A stretch of DNA of 52,927 nucleotides from Desulfurellaceae bacterium (GCA_021296095.1 JAGWBB010000008.1:1-52927); one strand, 5' to 3'; numbered from the stretch's first letter, positions 40,418 to 48,917 are shown. Notes: generated from the letters alone by a model not told the origin. Made by a program: numbers and translations.

Positions 40418-41278
40418 ATGAAACTGTACGCAATCAGCGACCTGCACCTCGGCTACAGAGCCAACCGCCAGGCACTGGAGCAGCTGCCCGCCCATCCCCA
40501 GGACTGGCTGATCCTGGGCGGCGATGTGGGCGAGACGGTCGAGCATCTGAGCTTCGCCTTTCGGCTGCTGAGCCCCCGCTTTCGCCAGCTCGTGTGGGTG
40601 CCCGGCAACCACGAGCTATGGACAACACCGACCGACGGCTCCCCGGTGCGCGGCCAGGCAAAATATGACCAGCTCGTCTCCGTGTGCCGCTCGCATGGGG
40701 TGCTGACCCCCGAAGACCCGTATCCGGTCTGGACCGGCCAGGGCGGGCCGTGTGTCCTGGCCCCGCTGTTTTTGCTGTACGATTACAGCTTCCGGCCGGC
40801 CCATGTTCCAGCCGATCAGGCGGTGGCCTGGGCCCAGGAATCGGGCGTGCTGTGCGCCGATGAAAGGCGGCTGTCGCCCGCCCCCTACCCCTCCATCCCG
40901 GCCTGGTGTCAGGCGCGCTACCGGCTGACCGAAGAGCGTCTGTCACGCGTGTCAGACGAGTATCCGCTGGTGCTGGTGAATCATTTTCCGTTCCGTCAGG
41001 ATCTGATCCGCCTGGCCCGGATTCCGCGCTTTGCGATCTGGTGCGGAACCGCACACACCGAGGACTGGCACCAACGCTTCCGGGTCCTGGCCATGGTGTC
41101 CGGCCACCTGCATATGCGGGCGACCGACTGGCGCGACGGGGTACGCTTTGAGGAGGTCTCGCTCGGCTATCCCCACCACTGGAAACAGGACAAAGGCATC
41201 GGACACTATCTGCGCCAGATTCTACCCGGCCCGTCCGCCCCGGTCGGCGGCCGGGCCGGACCGGAGTGGCACCGCTGA
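40418..41278 (+). CDS. metallophosphoesterase
   Basis: A 286-residue calcineurin-like phosphoesterase. The dinuclear metal motifs are visible: SDLHLGY (Asp8, His10), LGGDVGET (Asp36), VPGNHELW (about 58-66) and the C-terminal SGHLHM. Members hydrolyse phosphomonoesters, phosphodiesters or nucleotides. I chose the ATG at 40418; the reading frame is open upstream to 40250, but that segment is divergent-promoter DNA. There is no strong Shine-Dalgarno site; AGGGAC lies 8-13 bp upstream. It is divergent from the LLM gene across 180 bp and is not evidently linked to the oxidative genes. Confidence 0.88.
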   Translation: MKLYAISDLHLGYRANRQALEQLPAHPQDWLILGGDVGETVEHLSFAFRLLSPRFRQLVWVPGNHELWTTPTDGSPVRGQAKYDQLVSVCRSHGVLTPEDPYPVWTGQGGPCVLAPLFLLYDYSFRPAHVPADQAVAWAQESGVLCADERRLSPAPYPSIPAWCQARYRLTEERLSRVSDEYPLVLVNHFPFRQDLIRLARIPRFAIWCGTAHTEDWHQRFRVLAMVSGHLHMRATDWRDGVRFEEVSLGYPHHWKQDKGIGHYLRQILPGPSAPVGGRAGPEWHR

Positions 41279-41352
41279 GGACGGCTTGTCCGCCTGGGCG
41301 AAATGGTCTACGCACTGCCCACTACTGGGCGTAAGCCGACCAGCGCTTCCAA

Positions 41353-41670
41353 GTGGGACGGCTGGCGCAGGCCGAAGCCGTCGTTGCAACGGTCGGCGAC
41401 GCCGTAGGCGAAAATGTCGCCACCAGAGCCGACTTGGCGGAAGTCAGGACCGAGATCGCGGAAGTCAAGGCCGAGGTCGTTCAGGTCAGGGCTGAATTGC
41501 AGAGTGACATCGCCCAAGTCAGGGCGGAACTCGAGGGCGACATCGCCGAGGGCAAGGCCGACCTTTTCGCCTTAGAAGCCCGACTCTACCGTCACCTGCG
41601 GGCAATGGCCGCCGGCATTGTCGGCCTGACCGTCAGTCTCACCGTCGCCTTAGTCAAGCTGACCTCCTGA
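41353..41670 (+). CDS. coiled-coil protein with C-terminal membrane helix, DUF1640-like
   Basis: A 105-residue protein opening with a GTG. An N-terminal helix LAQAEAVVATVGDAVGENVA (4-23) leads to a long coiled coil with a repeating pattern (TEIAEVKAEVVQVRAELQSD, and again DIAQVRAELEGDIAEGKADL), then a hydrophobic C-terminal helix (about 86-103). This order matches DUF1640/CCDC90-type proteins. That family usually has about 30 more N-terminal residues. In another frame just upstream (41302-41330) the DNA encodes MVYALPTTGRK, which may be the lost N-terminus joined by a frameshift. Function unknown. Confidence 0.65.
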   Translation: MGRLAQAEAVVATVGDAVGENVATRADLAEVRTEIAEVKAEVVQVRAELQSDIAQVRAELEGDIAEGKADLFALEARLYRHLRAMAAGIVGLTVSLTVALVKLTS

Positions 41671-41678
41671 GCGGCCCG

Positions 41679-42854
41679 TCAGACTGCGTGCTCCTGTGAC
41701 AGTCGGTTCAGGCTCAGCACCTCGGCAACCGTCAAGGTTTCGACGCCGGCAAGCTGCTGATCGTGCAGGCTGACCAGACGGGGTGCAAAATCCGGGTGGA
41801 GTTTACAAAATGCAAACACGCCGCTGAGCCCCTTGAGATCGGTGGGCGCGGTTTTCACCTCTACTGCATAGCGCTGATTGAGGGGACCGATCACCACAAA
41901 ATCAACCTCGTGGTGTCGGTGCCGCCAGTAGAAGGTTTCCCAACCGGCTTCGATAAACCGCGCGCCAACGGCATTCTCAAAATACCGGCCAAAACGTTCG
42001 GCAGTGAGCGGGGCGATGATTGGGCGTTCAAAAGCCCGCAGCAAGGCATTGTCGTGCGCGATCAATTTGGGGCTGCTCTTCCGGCTGCGGAACAGCGAAG
42101 CGCTGTATTTTTCCACGCCGGTCACCAGAAAGGCGTGGGCCAAGAGACGCAGATACTGTTGGAGGGTTGGCAGGCTGCCCCGCTCTTGCAGATGTCCCTG
42201 GAGTTTGGCCAAGCTCAGCACCTGGGCCGGCAAGGCAACAGTCGCGCCAAAGACCTGGCGTAGCAAAGCCGGCGACCCAACGGGGTGCAACTGCAACAGG
42301 TCCCTACCCAAAGCCGGTTCCACAATCGCGTCCCTCACATAGGCTCCCCAGCGTGGAATATCGGCCAACAGTGGAGCGGCACCCGGATAACAGCCGAATT
42401 CGATAAACTCTGCGACCGACTGGCCAAAGACATGCCGGGCTTCCTGATAATTCCAGTGCTCGGCGCGTATCAGCTCAAAACGCCCGGCCAGGGTTTCGGT
42501 CAAGCCTTTTTCAACAAGCAGCGCCGAAGAGCCAGCCACAATAACTTTGATGCCCGTTCCCCGGTCCCAGGCCGCTTTGAGCGCCGGAGCCCAGTTGGTA
42601 ATTTTCTGGACTTCATCAACGGCTAAAATCCGCGCTGGGGCGCGCTCGGCCTCAGCCCACCATTCCGCTATGACCTCGGCCGGCAGCGGGGTCGGATAAT
42701 CCGCGGAATGATAGACCCCGCGCTGACCGAGCGCCGCCCGGAGGGCCGTCGTCTTTCCAACCTGACGTGGCCCGACAAGGACTTGGATATACGGCTGTTT
42801 TTCGGCCAGACGGTCTTGAATAATTTTGACAAGAAGACGATTTCTTTCAGCCAT
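41679..42854 (-). CDS. AAA ATPase with DUF4143 domain
   Basis: A 391-residue P-loop ATPase of the AAA_14/DUF4143 type. Walker A is GPRQVGKTT (28-36), Walker B RILAVDE (75-81), and the sensor segment is VIVAGSSALL. The C-terminal half (about 220-390) has the DUF4143 winged-helix and nuclease-like domain, including RHHEVDFVVIG and YAVEVKTAPT, where Asp, Glu and Lys form a PD-(D/E)xK-like core. Such proteins are frequent in accessory regions and may act in DNA metabolism or defence. It is convergent with the coiled-coil gene (8 bp between stops). Single gene; partner unknown. Confidence 0.92.
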   Translation of the reverse strand: MAERNRLLVKIIQDRLAEKQPYIQVLVGPRQVGKTTALRAALGQRGVYHSADYPTPLPAEVIAEWWAEAERAPARILAVDEVQKITNWAPALKAAWDRGTGIKVIVAGSSALLVEKGLTETLAGRFELIRAEHWNYQEARHVFGQSVAEFIEFGCYPGAAPLLADIPRWGAYVRDAIVEPALGRDLLQLHPVGSPALLRQVFGATVALPAQVLSLAKLQGHLQERGSLPTLQQYLRLLAHAFLVTGVEKYSASLFRSRKSSPKLIAHDNALLRAFERPIIAPLTAERFGRYFENAVGARFIEAGWETFYWRHRHHEVDFVVIGPLNQRYAVEVKTAPTDLKGLSGVFAFCKLHPDFAPRLVSLHDQQLAGVETLTVAEVLSLNRLSQEHAV

Positions 42855-43065
42855 TTTGGGAGCTTAGCCCACTAATGACAATTTATAAAGTCTATTTTAC
42901 GGATAATGGTCAGCTGTCCAGTCCCCACTTGAGGGTGCTGGCCGACTTTGCCCCTGCTTGTCGGTGTTTGAACAGCGCAATGGCGGCGTTCGATGGCACA
43001 CAACCGCCACGCGCAAAGACTGGCACTGGGGCAGGCAAAGTTATCATCTTGCCTATCCTCCGAGA
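42855..43065. other. intergenic region, nothing recognised
   Basis: About 210 bp. A short plus-strand open frame (42875-43078, 67 codons) has no recognisable motif and no ribosome-binding site, so I do not call it. An AT-rich TATAAA near 42887-42892 on the minus strand may be part of the promoter of the AAA ATPase. The rest looks like decayed accessory DNA. Confidence 0.35.
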
Positions 43066-43471
43066 TCATTTGACATGAGGTTGACCTCTTCCAGCCCGCG
43101 CCTCGGTGGAGAGGTCCTTCGTCAGATATTCTACCTCAGCTAACTCGCAGGCCACACGAATCCGGTATTCATACGGTCCGATCTGGCCGTCTGTGTCATA
43201 GATCACCACGGCGTTGTTCTTTGCCCGTGACATGCGCAAAGAACAACGCCTGCTGCACGCTGTCAAGGCTCGACCGCTTGTCAAGCCCGCCCTCATACAC
43301 TCGCTCCTCCGTCTCACAATCTACGACCACATAGGCAGAGCCCGTTGGGTAGTCGTAGACGTGACGAACCTCCCGCTGTCCGCCGACCTGGGTGCAAAAC
43401 GCATCATTCGCGTCTCTTTCGTTCGGGAACCCGGCCGCGAGCATCAGCACGAAAAACGGAGCAAGCAGCAT
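43066..43471 (-). pseudogene. secreted hypothetical protein, broken by a frameshift
   Basis: The first frame (43471 down to about 43230) encodes a signal peptide (APFFVLMLAAGFP) and a domain with VRHVYDYPTGSAYVVVDCET and SSLDSVQQALFFA, then runs into a stop at 43196. The continuing protein is read in a second frame from about 43233 down to a stop at 43066: AKNNAVVIYDTDGQIGPYEY and RIRVACELAEVEYLTKDLS. The join lies inside a perfect 15-bp palindrome (43210-43250), suggesting the break arose there. An intact version would be about 135 residues. Function unknown; the pair of conserved-looking segments suggests a once-functional exported protein. Confidence 0.75.
43210..43250. repeat. perfect 15-bp palindrome at a frameshift
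   Basis: GGCGTTGTTCTTTGC (43210-43224), 11-bp spacer, GCAAAGAACAACGCC (43236-43250). It lies exactly where the reading frame of the secreted-protein gene breaks. Both arms encode parts of the protein in their respective frames (ALFFA and AKNNA). Confidence 0.85.
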
Positions 43472-43533
43472 GAAACCGAGGCATGGTAATCTGCTTCATC
43501 GACAGGCGTACAGGGAGGAATTATCGACCTGCA

Positions 43534-44109
43534 TTATGGCCCGCACGCCCTTGGATGCTCGGTACAAATGGTCAGGAGCCAGAACCGGAGAGCCAGCGCG
43601 TTAAACGCATCCGCACCGGCATCGACAAAGTACAGCAGCTCTCTGTCACAGACAGAGAGGAAGAGGCTCAGGGGCTGATCGGCCTCCCAGCACGTGACGC
43701 CTTGTGGTGTGACGCCTGTCACATGCCGCCGGACCTGCTGCAACCAGTCGTGCGTGGGCGGATTGTCCATACCGCACCCCCGACCTCCTGCGCCACTCTC
43801 GAACACACTGAACACGATGACTTCCTGCCGTTTGAGCTGCATGAGTTCCTTGAACAAGACGATCGTCTTGGCCCGATACTGTCTGACCTGTTCGTTCTGC
43901 TGGGCCAGCGTGAGGGTGCGGCTCCCGTCAATCGGGGTTGGCGTACTAGCTTGGCCGACCTCGGTCTGAGAGGCAGATGGATTGGCTGGGGGCACGTCTC
44001 TCTGAAGGGCTAGCGGAGCATCTTCCTCCAGCCAAATGACTGACGTGCCACCCGTGATAAATCCTGCAAGAAGAAGGAAAAAGAGACCTCGACTGATCGT
44101 CTGGGGCAT
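43534..44109 (-). CDS. exported or membrane-anchored hypothetical protein
   Basis: A 191-residue protein of no family I recognise. Residues 8-27 are hydrophobic (GLFFLLLAGFITGGTSVIWL), serving as a signal or anchor. A Pro/Ser/Thr linker (about 38-62) is followed by a helical stretch with LAQQNEQVRQYRAKTIVLFK and a Cys-containing C-terminal domain (GGRGCGMDN, VTCWEAD, LSVCDREL, LLTICTEH). Even numbers of cysteines suggest disulfides outside the cytoplasm. I chose the ATG at 44109 with a GGAAAG site; 44145 adds 12 charged residues before the anchor. It lies between two broken genes. Confidence 0.6.
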   Translation of the reverse strand: MPQTISRGLFFLLLAGFITGGTSVIWLEEDAPLALQRDVPPANPSASQTEVGQASTPTPIDGSRTLTLAQQNEQVRQYRAKTIVLFKELMQLKRQEVIVFSVFESGAGGRGCGMDNPPTHDWLQQVRRHVTGVTPQGVTCWEADQPLSLFLSVCDRELLYFVDAGADAFNALALRFWLLTICTEHPRACGP

Positions 44110-44273
44110 CGAGCGGACTTTCCTTTTTCCACCCGATAGATACAATCAGTCTGTCCAGTACTGCTCCAATCGTATCATCGAGCGGTGTCTGGGTCCTGCG
44201 TCGAACTTGCACTTCGGCGCAGGACACGTTGGGACATCAGCGCTGCTTCCCGGATATCCCTCCCTCCTCTGAG

Positions 44274-45077
44274 AACACGGAATGCCGGGCCGTGTCAACT
44301 GCACAACAGTACCAGCAACTCCAAGCCATGGTCGCCCGGGTCCAGGCCGTACAGTGGCCGGCTGACCTACGCCATGCACCACTCCCAGCTCATCGCCGGC
44401 GGGCTTCTACGGCCCAAACCCCACCCATCTGCAGGACGATTTGGAACTCGACATCGTAGGCATCAGTGCCTATGCCTATTTCCCACTCACGGATGCTGTG
44501 CCCACGACGGTCCTCAGCGTCGCCGCCCTCCAAGCGAGTTACGAGCAGATCTTTCAGGACTATCTCCTGCCGCTGGCCGCCCGCAATCCGGATCGGCCCC
44601 TTGTGTTTCTCGAATATGGCGCGATGGAGGCGGTTGCAGCGCCCTATGATCAGAGTGTTTCGTTCCTCCAACCCTATGTCTTTTCTGACGCGAACGGGAA
44701 CGGGAAAGACGACGGATGGGAAACCCAGGCCAATATGTACCAGGCCCTGCTCAACACCATGGCGCAGCACCCAGGCGTCTTAAATGGCGTCTTCTTCTGG
44801 GGGAATTGGCTAGAGCCTTTTACGTTAGGCTGTAGCCAAACCGTTCCGCTCTCGTCATGCCGGACGTGATCCGGCATCCAGCGGCGGGGGGCTCGGAGGC
44901 TGGATGCCTGCTTGCGCAGGAATGACAGGCAGCTACACAGGATCGTAATTTGCTCTAGCCAGCGATGCGATGTGGGACCAATATGGCTGGAAAGATGATC
45001 TTCGCTCTTACGGTATCCGGGGCAAGTTGGCCGAGGAGGTCGTGCGGTCGGCTTATGAGTCCTACAAGCAGCAGTAG
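44274..45077 (+). pseudogene. glycoside hydrolase remnant with several frameshifts
   Basis: Fragments of one protein appear in different frames: STAQQYQQLQAMVARVQAV (to about 44345), SGRLTYAMHHSQLIAGG (about 44350-44400), and then a 142-residue block from 44441 with ELDIVGISAYAYFPLTDAVP, VFLEYGAMEA and NGVFFWGNWLEPF. The C-terminus DQYGWKDDLRSYGIRGKLAE ends at a TAG (45075-45077). Motifs fit a TIM-barrel glycosidase such as a GH113-type mannanase, with EYG holding a catalytic Glu. A 73-bp palindromic element (44854-44926) interrupts it. The N-terminal part is absent. Certainly non-functional as read. Confidence 0.75.
44854..44926. repeat. 73-bp palindromic repeat element
   Basis: An element with GTCATGCC at one end (44854) and GGAATGAC at the other (ends 44926). 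It contains two hairpins: ATGCCGGA/TCCGGCAT (44857-44864 and 44870-44877) and CCTGC/GCAGG (44907-44911 and 44916-44920), enclosed by ATCCAG/CTGGAT. Such GTCATxCC...GGAATGAC palindromes are widespread dispersed repeats in proteobacterial genomes. It lies inside the glycosidase remnant, probably inserted after decay began or contributing to it. Confidence 0.75.
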
Positions 45078-45099
45078 CGGTCTTGATGTGAAATTCGCG

Positions 45100-47154
45100 C
45101 TAATCGGCGTTCGGGCTGGCTAAGGCGTCCAGGATGAAGGCGTACTCGAAGGCGATTTCTTTCAGCAGGTCGTAGCGGCCCGAAGCGCCGCCGTGGCCGG
45201 CCCCCATGTTGGTCTTCAGCACCAGACGCGTGTCGTCGGTTTTGGTCGCCCGCAGCTTGGCCGTCCATTTGGCCGGCTCCCAGTACTGGACCCGGGGATC
45301 GTTCAGCCCGGCCGTGATCAGCAGGTGCGGGTATGGCTGGGCTGCCACATTGTCGTACGGCGAATACGACAGCATGTAGTCGTAGTAGGCCTTGAGCCGG
45401 GGGTTGCCCCACTCCTCATACTCACCGACCGTGAGCGGAATGGATTCGTCCAGCATGGTCGTGACGACATCGACAAACGGCACCTGAGCCACCGCCACCG
45501 CCGCCAGACGCGGGGCCATGTTGATAACCGCCCCGATCAGCAGACCGCCGGCACTGCCGCCCATGATGGCCAGCCGCCGGCTGGAGGTATAGTTTTCGGC
45601 GATCAGGGTCTGGCCGCAGGCGATGAAGTCGGTGAAGGTGTGTTTCTTGTGCAACATCTTGCCCTGCTCATACCACTCGCGGCCCATCTCTTCGCCGCCC
45701 CGAATGTGGGCCAGGGCATACACAAAGCCCCGGTCGAGCAGGCTCAGCCGATTGCTGGAAAACCAGGGGTCGAGGCTGGAGCCGTAGGAACCGTAGCCGT
45801 ACAGCAGGCAGGGGTGGGAGCCGTCACGACGAAAGCCGGTTTTGTAGACCAGGGAGATCGGGATACGGGTGCCGTCCTGAGCCGTGGTAAACACCCGCTC
45901 GGAGCGGTAGGCGGCGGGGTCGAAATCGCCCAACACCGGCTTTTGCTTGCGCAGGGTCCGGATGCCCTGGGCCATATCGTAATCGAACACCGAGTCGGGC
46001 GTGGTCAGCGACATATAGGTAAAGCGCAGCGTGTGGGTGTCAAACTCCGGGTTCTCGGCCTGGGCGTAGGTATAGACCGGCTCAGGAAAAGACACCGGCC
46101 GGTCCTGGCCGCTGGCAAAATGGTGGACGCGCAGACTGCGCAGCCCGTTCTCACGCTCGTACAAGACCAGATAGTCGGCAAAGACATCCATGTCGTCGAG
46201 CTTGACCGCTGTCCGGTGGGGCACGACTTCGCGCCAGTTTCTCCTGGCCGGATCCTTGGCCGGGGCGGTCACCAGCCGGCCGTTCTTGGCTGCGGCGTTG
46301 GTCAGGATATACAGCAGCCCATCCCGGTGTTCGACGTGGTAGCGCAGGCCGGTCTGGCGCGGCTGAATGAGTCGAAAGCGCCTATCAGGCGCGTCCGCAG
46401 ACAGCAGCCAGACCTCGCTGGTCTCGATGCTGTCGATTGACAGCACGAGGTAGGCCCGATCCTTGGTTTTATACAGGTGGACCCGGTACAGCTCATCGGC
46501 CTCGTGGTACAGCTCGCTATCCTCGGCCGGGTCGCTGCCCAGCCGGTGGCGGTACACCTTGTGGGGGCGCTTGGCCGTGTCCTGGGTGGTGTACAACAAA
46601 GTCCGGTTATCGTTGGCCCACTCGACCGCATAGCTGGTGTTGGGAATCCGATCCGCCAACAGCGCACCGCTGCTCAGGTCCTTGACGTACACCGTATAGT
46701 CTTCCGAGCCGGTGGTATCGAGCGAGTAGGCCAGCAGGCGGTGGTCGGGGCTTATCTCGTACACCCCCAGCCGCAGGTAGTCGTGGCCCTCGGCCTCGGC
46801 GTTCAGGTCGAGCAGGATCGCCTCCTCAGCCTTTGGGCGGTCAGACTTGCGGCAATATATCGGATACTGCCGGCCCTCTTCGGTCCGCGAGTAGTACAGG
46901 AAGGCGCCCAGTTTTACCGGCACGGCCAGATCGGTCTCCTGGATGCGGCCCAGCAGCTCGGTGTAGAGGCTGTCTTGCAGCTCGGTCGTATGCGCCATGA
47001 CCGCCTCGGTATAGGCGTTTTCGGCTTCCAGATAGCTGATGACCGCAGGATTGCCCTTTTCCCGCAGCCAGTAGTAGGGGTCGATCCGGGTATGGCCATG
47101 AACGGTCAGTTTGTGATGAATCGGGGTTGCCTTCGGCGGGCTGGGGGCGGGCAT
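45100..47154 (-). CDS. ptrB: oligopeptidase B (S9 serine peptidase)
   Basis: A 684-residue prolyl-oligopeptidase-family peptidase; E. coli oligopeptidase B is 686. It cleaves short peptides after Arg or Lys in the cytoplasm. Residues 1-75 include the typical HGHTRIDPYYWLREK; a seven-bladed beta-propeller spans about 80-400. The catalytic triad is Ser534 (MGGSAGG), Asp619 (LNDPRV) and His654 (GAGHGG). The acidic residues that read basic P1 side chains in this family are expected near 575-620 (GEYEEWGNP). I chose the ATG at 47154, preceded by AGGAG; the longer open frame enters the transporter gene. It ends a five-gene minus-strand run. Confidence 0.94.
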   Translation of the reverse strand: MPAPSPPKATPIHHKLTVHGHTRIDPYYWLREKGNPAVISYLEAENAYTEAVMAHTTELQDSLYTELLGRIQETDLAVPVKLGAFLYYSRTEEGRQYPIYCRKSDRPKAEEAILLDLNAEAEGHDYLRLGVYEISPDHRLLAYSLDTTGSEDYTVYVKDLSSGALLADRIPNTSYAVEWANDNRTLLYTTQDTAKRPHKVYRHRLGSDPAEDSELYHEADELYRVHLYKTKDRAYLVLSIDSIETSEVWLLSADAPDRRFRLIQPRQTGLRYHVEHRDGLLYILTNAAAKNGRLVTAPAKDPARRNWREVVPHRTAVKLDDMDVFADYLVLYERENGLRSLRVHHFASGQDRPVSFPEPVYTYAQAENPEFDTHTLRFTYMSLTTPDSVFDYDMAQGIRTLRKQKPVLGDFDPAAYRSERVFTTAQDGTRIPISLVYKTGFRRDGSHPCLLYGYGSYGSSLDPWFSSNRLSLLDRGFVYALAHIRGGEEMGREWYEQGKMLHKKHTFTDFIACGQTLIAENYTSSRRLAIMGGSAGGLLIGAVINMAPRLAAVAVAQVPFVDVVTTMLDESIPLTVGEYEEWGNPRLKAYYDYMLSYSPYDNVAAQPYPHLLITAGLNDPRVQYWEPAKWTAKLRATKTDDTRLVLKTNMGAGHGGASGRYDLLKEIAFEYAFILDALASPNAD

Positions 47155-47165
47155 GCGGGCTCCTG

Positions 47166-48113
47166 TTAGGACGAGGACGCAGAAGAGGCAGATGATACTG
47201 GGGATGGGCTGGGCGTCGGCTCCTCGTCTTGCTCCTCGTCTTGCTCCTCCTCGGTCCGCCCCGACCCGCCTTCGTGGCGGACCATGTAGATGCCGCTGGC
47301 GATGATCAGCGCGCCGCCGGCCAACACGCCGCTGCTCGGCACGTCGCCCCACAGCCAGTAACCCAGGGCCATAGCCCAGACCAGACCGGTGTATTCAAAC
47401 GGCGCGATGAGCGAAACTTCGCCGTAGCGAAACGCCTGGGCCAGCAGCCAGTGGGCGGCAACCCCGATGAGGCCGGTGAGCAGAAAGAGCGGCACGTGGC
47501 CGAGAGCGATGGGCGTCCAGCCGGCGGCGGCAAACGGCAGGGTCGCAACCGCACTGATGGCCATGTAGTAGAACAGAATCCGGGTGCTCGGCTCGTGCTG
47601 GCTGAGACGCCGGGCGACCAGGCTGGTCACCGCCCAGACCACCGCGGCCAACAGGGCAATGAGGGCGGCAAAACTGAAGCCCAGGCTGGCCGGCGACAGC
47701 ACGATCAGCACGCCCACAAACCCGCCGATCACGGCCACCCAGCGCGAGCGGGAAACCCGCTCGCCCAGAAAGATGCGACCGAACAGGGTCATGAACAGGG
47801 GCGCGCCAAACACCAGGGTGTAGGCGTTGGCCAACGAGATGGAACGCAGGGCGACGATGAACAGCAGCCACGACACCAACATCAGCACCGAGCGAACCGT
47901 GTGGGCGAACAGGTAGGAGGTCGCCAGCCCCCGGCGCCCCTGCTCCCACACCACCAGCACTAGCGCCGGCCCCACGCCCAGCAGCGCCCGCAGAAACACA
48001 ATCTGGACGGCCGGATAGTGCGGCACCAGCCACTTTGCCGCCGCGTCGCTGACCGACAGCAGGGCGATAGTCGCCAGCATGTAGCAGACAGCCTTGAAGG
48101 GCGCGTTGATCAT
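47166..48113 (-). CDS. EamA/DMT-family transporter
   Basis: A 315-residue drug/metabolite transporter with about ten transmembrane helices in two EamA halves (about 5-140 and 150-285). Motifs: AAAKWLVPHYPAVQIVFLRA in the first half; SLIAPFEYTGLVWAMALGYW in the second. The last 30 residues form an unusual acidic, then Ser-rich tail (EEEQDEEQDEEPTPSPSP), probably disordered. Exports or imports small metabolites. It begins 9 bp after the SDR and ends 11 bp before oligopeptidase B, so it belongs to the operon. Substrate unknown. Confidence 0.93.
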   Translation of the reverse strand: MINAPFKAVCYMLATIALLSVSDAAAKWLVPHYPAVQIVFLRALLGVGPALVLVVWEQGRRGLATSYLFAHTVRSVLMLVSWLLFIVALRSISLANAYTLVFGAPLFMTLFGRIFLGERVSRSRWVAVIGGFVGVLIVLSPASLGFSFAALIALLAAVVWAVTSLVARRLSQHEPSTRILFYYMAISAVATLPFAAAGWTPIALGHVPLFLLTGLIGVAAHWLLAQAFRYGEVSLIAPFEYTGLVWAMALGYWLWGDVPSSGVLAGGALIIASGIYMVRHEGGSGRTEEEQDEEQDEEPTPSPSPVSSASSASSS

Positions 48114-48122
48114 CGTCGGGGC

Positions 48123-48917
48123 TTATCCATTCTCGTGCTGTTTGCGCTGGCGGTATTTTTCGACCATATACGAGCCGGCGGCCACCCCGCCACCGTCAAC
48201 CACCAGGACCGTGCCGGTAATGAAGCTTGAGTCGGGCGAGGCCAGAAACAGGGCCGCGTGGGCAATTTCTTCAACCTGACCGAGACGGGCGATGGGCATG
48301 TGCTGGGCGCGCTCGCGCAGGGCGTGCGGCGGCCAGGTTTTCAGCAGCTCGGTTTCAATCGGGCCGGGTGCGATGGCGTTGACGGTGATGCCGTAGTCGG
48401 CCAGGTCGAGCGCGGCCGAGCGGGTCAGGCCGATGATGCCGGCCTTGGCCGCGCCGTAGGGCGCCAGGTTGATGGGTCCCATCAGGCCGGCCACGGACGC
48501 GATATTGACAATCCGGCCGTACTCCTGCTTGGCCATTTCCCGGGCCGCAGTCTGGGCGCAGTAGAACGAACCGGACAGGTGGATATTGATATGGCGCTGC
48601 CAGTTTTCCTTGCTGACTTCCAGGAAACGCTGGCCTTTGCCGATGCCGGCATTGTTGACCAGAATGTCGATCTTGCCCAATGCCTCGACCGTGGCCTCAA
48701 CGAGCGCCTGGACCTGGTCGTAGTCACTCACGTCGGTGTGGTGGACAGAGGCCCGACGCCCGAGCTGGCGGATGTCCTCGGCCGTGGCCTGGGCGGTTTC
48801 CATATTCAGGTCGGCTATGGCAATATCCGCCCCTTCGGCGGCAAAACGCAGGGCAATCGCCCGACCGATTCCCTGGCCCGCCCCGGTCACGAGGGCCGTC
48901 TGGTTCTGGAGCTGCAT
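48123..48917 (-). CDS. SDR-family oxidoreductase
   Basis: A 264-residue classical short-chain dehydrogenase/reductase. TGAGQGIG (11-18) binds the cofactor; Asp36 after beta-2 (IADLN) suggests NAD(H). NNAG is at 88-91 and the triad is Ser141, Tyr154 and Lys158 (PYGAAKAG). I chose the ATG at 48917, with GAGGAGG 6 bp upstream; the longer open frame overlaps the CoA-transferase. The start lies inside the CoA-transferase reading frame, giving a 194-bp overlap. The C-terminal MVEKYRQRKQHENG is a basic extension. It may act on a hydroxyl group of the CoA ester made by its neighbour. Confidence 0.93.
   Translation of the reverse strand: MQLQNQTALVTGAGQGIGRAIALRFAAEGADIAIADLNMETAQATAEDIRQLGRRASVHHTDVSDYDQVQALVEATVEALGKIDILVNNAGIGKGQRFLEVSKENWQRHINIHLSGSFYCAQTAAREMAKQEYGRIVNIASVAGLMGPINLAPYGAAKAGIIGLTRSAALDLADYGITVNAIAPGPIETELLKTWPPHALRERAQHMPIARLGQVEEIAHAALFLASPDSSFITGTVLVVDGGGVAAGSYMVEKYRQRKQHENG

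Noticed and set aside
40434-41315. Minus-strand 293-codon open frame opposite the metallophosphoesterase
   Set aside because: Arg/Pro/Gly-rich shadow frame; the plus-strand protein carries all metal-binding motifs.
42875-43078. 67-codon plus-strand open frame as a gene
   Set aside because: No motif, no ribosome-binding site, unusual composition; fits decayed DNA.
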